Assembly: GCA_016303085.1 (NCBI GenBank)
Contig: JAEDMI010000120.1
Span: 1-7,526, forward strand
Reading direction: 5' to 3'
Source: Acetatifactor sp.
Lineage (GTDB): Bacteria; Bacillota; Clostridia; Lachnospirales; Lachnospiraceae
DNA length: 7,526 nt
Of the stretch, positions 1 through 5,014 are shown piece by piece; position 1 is the first letter of the stretch, and the number at the start of each line of letters is the position of its first letter. The translations under genes were made by a program, and so were the position numbers. The notes under the pieces are model-generated. The model had not been told where the DNA came from. It searched no databases and worked only from the letters and a program-made list of their open reading frames with translations.

Positions 1-372
1 AATCTGGTCAATTACCGCAAACAAAATGGGAAGGCCTGCAAACATCACCGACAACTTTCCCAACACCTCAATCTGCCCTGCCACCGCCTGATAGCCGGCA
101 TCCTTGCAGATACCCGCACTGAACTCGCAGATGTAAGTAATCCCTATTACCTTCAGCAAAATCGTGAGATAACTCTCCGCTCCCCCAAGGTAACTGCGAA
201 GCTTTCCGAATTGAGCAGTCACGATTCCCACCTGCCGCATGGAATACCCGAAAATCAATATGCTGATAGCCAGTCCGATATAGATTCCGTATTCCGGCTT
301 CTGACCCTTGAACTGGACTGCCAGGAGAACCCCTGCCACCCCAAGAAAAGCCACCTTTACAAGTTCCTGCAT
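1..372 (-). CDS. spoIIIAD: Stage III sporulation protein AD (partial, C-terminus off the left edge)
   Basis: Integral membrane protein of the SpoIIIA complex, which sits in the outer forespore (mother-cell) membrane and with SpoIIQ forms the channel that keeps the engulfed forespore active. My translation gives 124 residues from ATG at 372 to the window edge. The family is about 130 residues, so only a few are missing. Hydrophobic segments lie at about residues 4-20, 29-45, 68-88 and 104-122. The segment ILLKVIGITYICEF (about 71-84), followed by CKDAG and a GQIEVLGK stretch, matches the conserved SpoIIIAD core. The start is set by AAGGAGG at 378-384, five bases upstream. It follows spoIIIAC after a 15-base gap, so it belongs to the same operon; spoIIIAE would be expected next, outside the window. 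Assignment is from recalled family sequence plus gene order. Confidence 0.95.
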   Translation of the reverse strand, partial: MQELVKVAFLGVAGVLLAVQFKGQKPEYGIYIGLAISILIFGYSMRQVGIVTAQFGKLRSYLGGAESYLTILLKVIGITYICEFSAGICKDAGYQAVAGQIEVLGKLSVMFAGLPILFAVIDQI

Positions 373-387
373 TGAAACCTCCTTCCA

Positions 388-582
388 CTACAGGGAAAAC
401 AATGTCTGTATGGTCTGAAACAGTTCATATATGTACGGTACAATCCAGGATAGTACCAGAATCAGCCCCGCGAGACCGATTAAAAAGGCATGCTCTTCCC
501 GCCCGCTGTGCTTCAGGACCTGACTGAGTATCGTAACAAGAATTCCAACTGCCGCTATCTTAAAAATCAGACTTACTCCCAT
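388..582 (-). CDS. spoIIIAC: Stage III sporulation protein AC
   Basis: Small membrane protein of the SpoIIIA channel complex in the mother-cell membrane around the forespore. It is 64 residues from the ATG at 582; the Bacillus subtilis protein is 68. Two membrane helices are visible, about 4-20 and 33-55, joined by a short charged loop (KHSGREEH, 24-31) that is typical of the family. The start MGVSLIFKIA lines up with the family N-terminus. An in-frame ATG at 594 would add four residues (MRYI). It sits only about four bases after an AAGGA-like sequence (599-603), and the spacing fits neither start well, so the start is chosen on homology. Gaps are 31 bases to spoIIIAB and 15 to spoIIIAD. Confidence 0.93.
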   Translation of the reverse strand: MGVSLIFKIAAVGILVTILSQVLKHSGREEHAFLIGLAGLILVLSWIVPYIYELFQTIQTLFSL

Positions 583-613
583 AATATATCGCATCCCATC
601 CTTTTCCCACAGG

Positions 614-1132
614 TCAGCACAATATCAGGATGAGCATCAGTCCGCTCATCGCTCCGAGTCCCACGGCCATCCTGCATTTTTCCGCATTTTCCCGCTCCAG
701 TTTTTTCGCTCTTTCTTCCAACTGCTCCCTGCTTACCTCTATCATCCGTATCTGCATCTGCCCGTCCATGAATCCGCTGCCCGGAACAAACCGAAGGAAC
801 TCTTCTCTGTCCTCGTCCGCCAACGGCATCTCCCTCAAGGGCTCCTTCATATATTCCCTGAATATCTCCTCAAAACTTTCGCCTCCGTTTTCCTTCATTC
901 TCTCCGCAATCTGCCGAAAGGCATCCCCGCAGGGCTGCGCAATACGTGCTGCCACACGCCCGCAGCACTCCGGCAGAGTTCCCCTGCCGTAACGAATCTC
1001 GCTGCAGAGCAGCTCAAGAATTGTCTGAAGAAGACGCAGTGCCTTGATTCTGCCTGTAAACTGTCCTTTATACCAAAGTCCCATTCCCAGACATCCCGTG
1101 AGAATCATGCAGCTTCCCGCTACCTTAAGCAT
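614..1132 (-). CDS. spoIIIAB: Stage III sporulation protein AB
   Basis: Component of the SpoIIIA channel/secretion apparatus at the forespore membrane; the family resembles type II secretion F-type proteins. It is 172 residues from ATG at 1132, against 171 in B. subtilis. An N-terminal hydrophobic segment (1-20) is followed by a largely helical soluble region with the conserved ELLCSEIRYGRGTLPE stretch (40-55), a charged coiled-coil-like part (about 133-153) and a C-terminal membrane helix (156-172). In-frame GTG codons at 1141 and 1138 exist, but the purine-rich site at 1143-1150 lies 1 and 4 bases from them and about 10 bases from the ATG, so the ATG is preferred. The first eight bases overlap the end of spoIIIAA, suggesting translational coupling. 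Confidence 0.95.
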   Translation of the reverse strand: MLKVAGSCMILTGCLGMGLWYKGQFTGRIKALRLLQTILELLCSEIRYGRGTLPECCGRVAARIAQPCGDAFRQIAERMKENGGESFEEIFREYMKEPLREMPLADEDREEFLRFVPGSGFMDGQMQIRMIEVSREQLEERAKKLERENAEKCRMAVGLGAMSGLMLILILC

Positions 1133-2063
1133 CTTCACCACACCCCTCCCACATTTTCTTTACCACGCAGTTCCCCTTCTCCTTTCCCAGCACAATAAAC
1201 ATTTGAAACAGTTGCTTCCAGACACTGTCCGGCACACTGAATCTGGCTTTCACCTCAGATACGTTTTCCCCATGAGCCGTAGCCAGAATTCTGCAGCCGC
1301 AGGCCGCTGCGCTTTTCAGTGCATCCAGTTCCTCCCTGCTGCCCAGTTCATCGATGGCAATGACTCCCGGCGACATGGAACGCAAAAGCATCATCATACC
1401 CAGGCTCTTGGGACAGCTGTCCAGCACATCCGTCCTCATTCCCACATCATTTTGAGGAATACCGCAGAACGTTCCCGCAATCTCGGAGCGCTCGTCCACC
1501 ACCCCCACCGTCATACCCGGTCCGTACCGATTCCCGTCGGAAATCTGCCTGACCAAATCCCTTAGCAGGGTAGTCTTCCCGCAGCCCGGCGGCGAAATAA
1601 TCAGTGTACTCTTCAGGTTTTCCCCCCGATATATACAAGGAAGCACTCCATCCGCTGCCCCTTTCACCTCATGAGCAATTCTGATATTTAAAAAGGTAAT
1701 ATTCTTCATAGCACGGATGTTCCTTCCATTCTCTGCCACGGCTTGTCCTGCCACTCCCACACGATGTCCGCCGCTTACAGTGAGAAACCCCTGCTTTAAT
1801 TCATCCTCAAATGCATAGAGAGAATAGTGGCAGATATGCTCCAACAGTTCCTCCAGTTCAGCTACATCCGCAATCTTTGCACGCTCTGCATTATCCGTAA
1901 AACAGCCTGTCTCATCCAGAAAAAGTTCTCTGCCGCCCAGATACACCAGAATAGGCTGTCCTGCCCTGAGACGGATTTCCCGGAGTTCCTGCTGGCAGGC
2001 TGAAGTTTTTTCCCAAAATATCCGCCGTGAAGCCGGGAACAGCTGTAAAATCGAATTTGCCAT
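1125..2063 (-). CDS. spoIIIAA: Stage III sporulation protein AA, secretion-type ATPase
   Basis: Cytoplasmic ATPase that energises the SpoIIIA channel in the mother cell; the family is related to type II/IV secretion ATPases. It is 312 residues; the B. subtilis protein is about 307. Visible motifs are Walker A SPPGCGKTT (157-165), the conserved VVDERSEIAG (188-197), Walker B with acidic end GVIAIDELG (233-241) and the later ATAHG (261-265). The N-terminal part carries the family signature EIRLRAGQP (29-37) and the SGGHRVGVAG stretch (97-106). The start at 2063 is favoured by AGGAGG at 2071-2076, seven bases upstream, and by homology. The open frame continues upstream to 2354, but that part is unlike the family and runs into the divergent grcA gene. 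First gene of the spoIIIA operon. Confidence 0.97.
   Translation of the reverse strand: MANSILQLFPASRRIFWEKTSACQQELREIRLRAGQPILVYLGGRELFLDETGCFTDNAERAKIADVAELEELLEHICHYSLYAFEDELKQGFLTVSGGHRVGVAGQAVAENGRNIRAMKNITFLNIRIAHEVKGAADGVLPCIYRGENLKSTLIISPPGCGKTTLLRDLVRQISDGNRYGPGMTVGVVDERSEIAGTFCGIPQNDVGMRTDVLDSCPKSLGMMMLLRSMSPGVIAIDELGSREELDALKSAAACGCRILATAHGENVSEVKARFSVPDSVWKQLFQMFIVLGKEKGNCVVKKMWEGCGEDA
1143..1150 (-). promoter_or_regulatory. Ribosome binding site that decides the spoIIIAB start
   Basis: On the minus strand this reads GGGAGGGG. It lies inside the end of spoIIIAA, about ten bases before ATG 1132. The same site is too close to the in-frame GTG codons at 1141 and 1138, which supports the ATG start and an 8-base spoIIIAA/spoIIIAB overlap. 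Confidence 0.6.
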
Positions 2064-2151
2064 TCCTTGTCCTCCTCTCTCTCCAATATATGAGAAACCC
2101 TGCCGGATATTCCTGTTTTTTGGTTTTGTTCGGTTTGCTTCCCCACCGATA

Positions 2152-2188
2152 TACCGCTTGTATGGAAAAAAGAACATTATCTTTTGAA
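2152..2188 (-). promoter_or_regulatory. Candidate sigma-E-type promoter for spoIIIA
   Basis: The minus strand carries CATACA at 2164-2159, an exact match to the core of the sigma-E -10 element (CATACA then A/T-rich). The known spoIIIA operon is transcribed by mother-cell sigma-E. The -35 side is weak: only an A-rich GATAATG-like stretch lies upstream, and at a spacing shorter than usual. A start near 2152 would give a leader of about 90 bases. The call rests mostly on the -10 match and on knowledge of spoIIIA regulation. Confidence 0.35.
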
Positions 2189-2228
2189 AAGGAGATAGAC
2201 AAATCAGTGAAAAAATGATAATGTATAT

Positions 2229-2258
2229 TTGTAATATATCAGTAATCGTTACTATTAT
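2229..2258 (+). promoter_or_regulatory. Candidate sigma-A promoter for grcA
   Basis: TTGTAA (2229-2234) and TATTAT (2253-2258) are separated by 18 bases and would start transcription near 2265, just ahead of the ribosome binding site at 2272. The region is very A/T-rich, so chance matches are possible. A 5-3-5 inverted repeat (2241-2253) lies in the spacer and touches the -10. Confidence 0.4.
2241..2253. promoter_or_regulatory. Small inverted repeat, possible operator upstream of grcA
   Basis: AGTAA-TCG-TTACT is a perfect five-base inverted repeat with a three-base centre, inside the candidate grcA promoter spacer. Read as a 14-mer (2241-2254) it also matches seven of the nine fixed positions of the CcpA cre consensus (TGNAANCGNTNNCA), with a central CG. 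Either reading would suit repression by a factor blocking the promoter. No regulator can be named from sequence alone. Confidence 0.25.
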
Positions 2259-2271
2259 TAATTTTATTAAT

Positions 2272-2278
2272 AAGGAGG
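2272..2278 (+). promoter_or_regulatory. Strong ribosome binding site of grcA
   Basis: AAGGAGG lies eight bases before ATG 2287. It fixes that ATG as the start, rather than the upstream in-frame ATGs at 2215 and 2221, whose A/T-rich leader does not look coding. Confidence 0.8.
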
Positions 2279-2286
2279 CAATTACC

Positions 2287-2535
2287 ATGAACGCAACCAC
2301 AAATACCGCACAGGTAAACAATCTTGTAAATCTTCTTGATGGATATGCCACCAAAGGTGGACATCACCTGAATGTCAATGTGTTAAACAGAGATACTCTT
2401 CTGGATGCCCAAAAGCATCCCGAGAACTATCCCCAGCTTACGATTCGTGTCAGCGGATATGCCGTAAACTTTATCAAATTGACCCCCGAGCAGCAGGCTG
2501 ATGTCATCAGCCGTACCTTCCACGAAGGTCTTTAA
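2287..2535 (+). CDS. grcA: Autonomous glycyl radical cofactor protein (GrcA/YfiD-like)
   Basis: An 82-residue protein that is essentially only the C-terminal glycyl radical domain of pyruvate formate-lyase (PFL). The radical motif RVSGYAV is at 54-60, with the predicted radical-bearing Gly57. It is preceded by NNLVNLLDGY (11-20), HHLNVNVLNR (26-35) and YPQLTI (48-53), and followed by LTPEQQADVISRTF (65-78), all PFL-like. In Escherichia coli the homologue YfiD (127 residues) is activated by PFL-activating enzyme and replaces the oxygen-cleaved end of PFL, restoring activity; the same role is inferred here in the cytoplasm. No pfl or activase gene is in the window, so it would act in trans. It lacks the longer N-terminal extension of the enterobacterial protein. 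Being intact, with its own ribosome site and terminator, it does not look like a decayed pfl remnant. Confidence 0.9.
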   Translation: MNATTNTAQVNNLVNLLDGYATKGGHHLNVNVLNRDTLLDAQKHPENYPQLTIRVSGYAVNFIKLTPEQQADVISRTFHEGL

Positions 2536-2544
2536 CCGCCAAAC

Positions 2545-2576
2545 GAAAGGAGCAGCCATTCCCGGCTGCTCCTTTC
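2545..2576. terminator. Shared intrinsic terminator between grcA and the transglutaminase gene
   Basis: A perfect 13-base-pair stem (2545-2557 with 2564-2576), six-base loop and ATTTTT on the plus-strand side. It begins nine bases after the grcA stop. On the minus strand it lies just past the transglutaminase stop and is followed by a weaker TCGTTT-like tract. It should end grcA efficiently and the opposing gene at least partly. Confidence 0.92.
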
Positions 2577-2585
2577 ATTTTTGTC

Positions 2586-4091
2586 CTACTCGGTATATAT
2601 ATTGTGATACAATCTGTAATACCCGCCTCCAAGCCTCTGTACCTGCAGCTGGATAGCAAAGTATTTCGCGTTCAATTCCTTCAATGCCTCGTCCACATAA
2701 CCGCTGCGATGCTTTCCGCTGCTGTATGCACGCTCCAGAGAACTCCAGAGTTCCTGCGGTATGACATTAGTAAACTGTATCTGTCCGGTGCCTGCTTCCT
2801 TCAGGCGCTTTTCGCAGTCTTCAAAATACTCCTCCAGAGTATCCAGAACCTCATCTTCCGTAATTCCTGCTTTGTCCAGATTCTCCTTCCGCTTCTCCTC
2901 CTCGCTGAGTTCGTCACCATTACTGTTATCTGTCTTTCCCCTGCTTTGCCATCGCAGAGGCTCCCGAGGATTTGGATTAATGTGATCATCCACAATACTG
3001 CTGCCTGTCTCCGCGTTCTCGCTCTGCACCACATCCGCACAGGCGGGCAGATAAACAGCCAAACCGGTTCTTCGATGCGTCGCCGCGTATTCACTGTCTG
3101 ATTTATTGTAATAATCATAAGTAGAGGGGTCCGTGTCGTCCCATGTTACATCCACATTGCGGTAGATACTGCCCTGTTTCACAATGTTCCAAGCATGGTC
3201 TTCACCCGCATAACCCGTACAGTAATAGCAGGGAATACCCAGTTGCTGCATAAGATACTGAAACGCTCTTGCATAGCCGGCACAAACACTCTTGCCCAGT
3301 ACCAACGCGCTGTATGCACTCTGGTTCATTTCGGCTGTCCTGTCATATTCCACTATCTGTACCAGGGCGTCATGAATATATTTCTCCTTTTCATAATTGC
3401 TTTCCAGTTCTCTTGCTCCGGACAGAATTTCCTCCGCACATGCCGCAAAGTCCTGTCCGGCAGTTTTCAGGTCGTTCACAGTATCATTGTACTCCAGTGT
3501 AAGTTCCACACAGATACCTGTTTCCAGATACTTCGCGGAAAATCCGGCGTCCAGCCAAAACAACTCCGGATGGTCATTGTATACGGCTTCTACCACATTC
3601 TTCACCTGCTCTACAGTCACAGCTGCCACCGGTGTAAAAGAGGTATTCAGTTCCAGCGCGTTGGCGTAAATCTGCCGATAAACCTTTTTTAAGGTATTGT
3701 CCAGCATGGAATAATAGGGATAAGATTCCGAGGAAAAATCGATTCCCTCTCCCGTCTCACCACAGGCAAGAACGTCGTTTAGATTATCCGCTTCTTCCCG
3801 GGTAATCTGCTCCGTATCGCTCACAATAGGCTGATAACCCGTCAGCCCACTGACACCGTCAGGTACCGTCTGGGACACATTTTCGGGAATCTGATAAACT
3901 CCCGTGCCGACAGTTTCGTCAGGCACCAGAATTCCCTCCTCCACCGTCTGCTCCGCTCCGGGCTCCGTCTGCCCAACCAGAGCTGCCAGCTTCGCCGTGA
4001 TTGACGGGTTCATGGCACACACCAAAATACCCACGCACACCGCAATCAGAAGTGCAATTATAAAGTAGAAAAACCTCTTAATTATTTTCAT
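2586..4091 (-). CDS. Membrane-anchored transglutaminase-like domain protein
   Basis: A 501-residue protein. A basic N-terminus and hydrophobic helix (about 5-27) make it a signal-anchored or exported protein, probably acting outside the membrane. A variable, acidic, Pro/Thr-containing linker (40-120) leads to a transglutaminase-like (papain-fold) domain at about 230-330. Candidate catalytic residues are Cys270 in GKSVCAGYARAF, His299 in EDHAWNIV and Asp314 in RNVDVTWDD, in the order and spacing of that superfamily. The charged C-terminal part (about 395-501, many E/K, ending YYRLYHNIY) has no family I recognise. Such bacterial proteins may be proteases or cross-linking or amide-hydrolysing enzymes; the substrate cannot be told. 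It is the second gene of its operon, ten bases after the upstream stop, with its ribosome site overlapping that stop codon. Confidence 0.88.
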   Translation of the reverse strand: MKIIKRFFYFIIALLIAVCVGILVCAMNPSITAKLAALVGQTEPGAEQTVEEGILVPDETVGTGVYQIPENVSQTVPDGVSGLTGYQPIVSDTEQITREEADNLNDVLACGETGEGIDFSSESYPYYSMLDNTLKKVYRQIYANALELNTSFTPVAAVTVEQVKNVVEAVYNDHPELFWLDAGFSAKYLETGICVELTLEYNDTVNDLKTAGQDFAACAEEILSGARELESNYEKEKYIHDALVQIVEYDRTAEMNQSAYSALVLGKSVCAGYARAFQYLMQQLGIPCYYCTGYAGEDHAWNIVKQGSIYRNVDVTWDDTDPSTYDYYNKSDSEYAATHRRTGLAVYLPACADVVQSENAETGSSIVDDHINPNPREPLRWQSRGKTDNSNGDELSEEEKRKENLDKAGITEDEVLDTLEEYFEDCEKRLKEAGTGQIQFTNVIPQELWSSLERAYSSGKHRSGYVDEALKELNAKYFAIQLQVQRLGGGYYRLYHNIYTE

Positions 4092-4097
4092 CGCTTA

Positions 4098-4103
4098 TTC
4101 CTT
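4098..4103 (-). promoter_or_regulatory. Ribosome binding site overlapping the upstream stop codon
   Basis: AAGGAA on the minus strand shares two bases with the TAA stop (4104-4102) of the upstream gene and lies six bases before ATG 4091. This arrangement favours translational coupling of the two genes. Confidence 0.65.
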
Positions 4104-4821
4104 AAAAAAGAAATGCAAGCCGTGTCAGACTCGTTAACAACGTAAACAAAAATCCCATCACAGAAACCACAATCGCCACAATCGCAAGCGCTCTGACTAT
4201 TTGCGACTGTCTCCCTCCGTCGCTCTTTCTCAAAGCAACAACGGCAAAAATAATTCCGAAAATCGGGAACCAGCCTCCGAACATAATTGCCGCAACGGCA
4301 CAAATCAGAGCCGAACCGGAAAACGACTGTCCCCGCACAGGGCTGCTGTCAGTCTGCACATTCGTCGCATTGCTCCGGGGCACAGTTCTGCTTTCACCGC
4401 CATCCTGCCACTGCGTATCTGCTTTCCATGTATCATGGTTTGTTCCAAAATCACTGTCATGATGCAGCGGATCCGAACCCACATGACCGCCTGAAACCGA
4501 CTCAGCCGCCTGGCTTTTCAGGCGCTTCGCCAGATTGTCCAATGCATCGCGGAATTCCCGCTTGGAAGCTCCTCCGCCCGCACCGTCCAAATCTGTCTCA
4601 TTTCCGAAGGGCCCTTTCAGCCACGCTTCCACATGGAACACTCCATCCGCGTAGTACCACTTCATGTACCGCTCCCTGCCATGATTGTCCTTCAGGAAAA
4701 ATACCATCTCACCGTTCCAGTCCGCACGGGTAAAACGGTTATGATAGATAAAATCTTCCATCACCATACTGACCACATCAATCGGCTGATTCAATTCCAC
4801 TTCCTTTATGTATCTGCTCAT
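4102..4821 (-). CDS. Uncharacterised two-helix membrane protein with conserved-looking N-terminal domain
   Basis: A 239-residue protein of unknown function. Residues 1-102 form a compact hydrophilic domain with aromatic-rich strands (GEMVFFLKD, RYMKWYYADGVFHVEAWLKG) and a terminal helix (about 86-103); I do not recognise a named family. A polar, low-complexity linker (103-166, rich in S, D, G, H) follows. Two hydrophobic segments (about 168-197 and 208-238) joined by a short basic loop resemble the DUF4190-type two-helix hairpin. No signal peptide is seen, so the N-terminal domain is probably cytoplasmic. The start at 4821 has GAGGGA just upstream; an in-frame ATG at 4833 would add four residues but has no ribosome site. 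First gene of the operon with the transglutaminase-like protein. Confidence 0.8.
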   Translation of the reverse strand: MSRYIKEVELNQPIDVVSMVMEDFIYHNRFTRADWNGEMVFFLKDNHGRERYMKWYYADGVFHVEAWLKGPFGNETDLDGAGGGASKREFRDALDNLAKRLKSQAAESVSGGHVGSDPLHHDSDFGTNHDTWKADTQWQDGGESRTVPRSNATNVQTDSSPVRGQSFSGSALICAVAAIMFGGWFPIFGIIFAVVALRKSDGGRQSQIVRALAIVAIVVSVMGFLFTLLTSLTRLAFLF

Positions 4822-4874
4822 CTTCCCTCTCATTCTGCCGCTTAAGCAACTTTATCATCCTGTTATTCCTCTTC

Positions 4875-4903
4875 AGTATAAACAATTCATCTGAAAAAAT
4901 CAA
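4875..4903 (-). promoter_or_regulatory. Sigma-A-type promoter of the membrane protein/transglutaminase operon
   Basis: On the minus strand TTGATT (4903-4898) and TATACT (4880-4875) are separated by exactly 17 bases. Transcription would start near 4868, giving a leader of about 47 bases before ATG 4821. Confidence 0.7.
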
Positions 4904-4972
4904 TGTCCGCGGGCTAAGGCATAAAGATTTCACAACACTTCATAACTTTTACTAGTACTTTCAGCCCATTTG

Positions 4973-4981
4973 TGATATAGT
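4973..4981 (+). promoter_or_regulatory. Candidate extended -10 promoter of the hybrid kinase gene
   Basis: TGATATAGT is a TG-N-TATAGT extended -10 element 34 bases before ATG 5015. No good -35 hexamer lies 16-18 bases upstream, which extended -10 promoters can tolerate. The rest of 4904-5014 shows no other clear signal. Confidence 0.5.
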
Positions 4982-5014
4982 GTATTCAAATGTAGCTTTT
5001 ATGGGGATTCAGGT

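Noticed and set aside
68..388. Open frame of 106 codons on the minus strand
   Set aside because: It overlaps spoIIIAD in another frame; the spoIIIAD frame translates to a clear family member while this one has low-complexity, unlikely sequence.
1044..1565. Plus-strand open frame of 173 codons
   Set aside because: It is antisense to spoIIIAA and spoIIIAB, which have clear family motifs; the translation has no recognisable features.
2215..2286. Upstream start for grcA giving 106 residues
   Set aside because: The added hydrophobic residues come from an A/T-rich leader containing the candidate promoter, and AAGGAGG points to ATG 2287.
2064..2354. N-terminal extension of spoIIIAA by 97 residues
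   Set aside because: The extension is unlike the family, runs into grcA on the other strand, and a strong ribosome site points to ATG 2063.
2287..2535. Remnant (pseudogene) of a pyruvate formate-lyase gene
   Set aside because: The domain is complete, starts with its own ribosome site, and no catalytic-domain remains are seen upstream; a stand-alone GrcA fits better.
3195..3692. Plus-strand open frame of 165 codons inside the transglutaminase gene
   Set aside because: Antisense shadow of a gene with an intact catalytic triad and operon context; no ribosome site or family features.
4088..4303. Cys-rich minus-strand frame of 71 codons between the two operon genes
   Set aside because: The apparent Cys pairs come from reading the membrane-helix coding region of the 4102-4821 gene in another frame.
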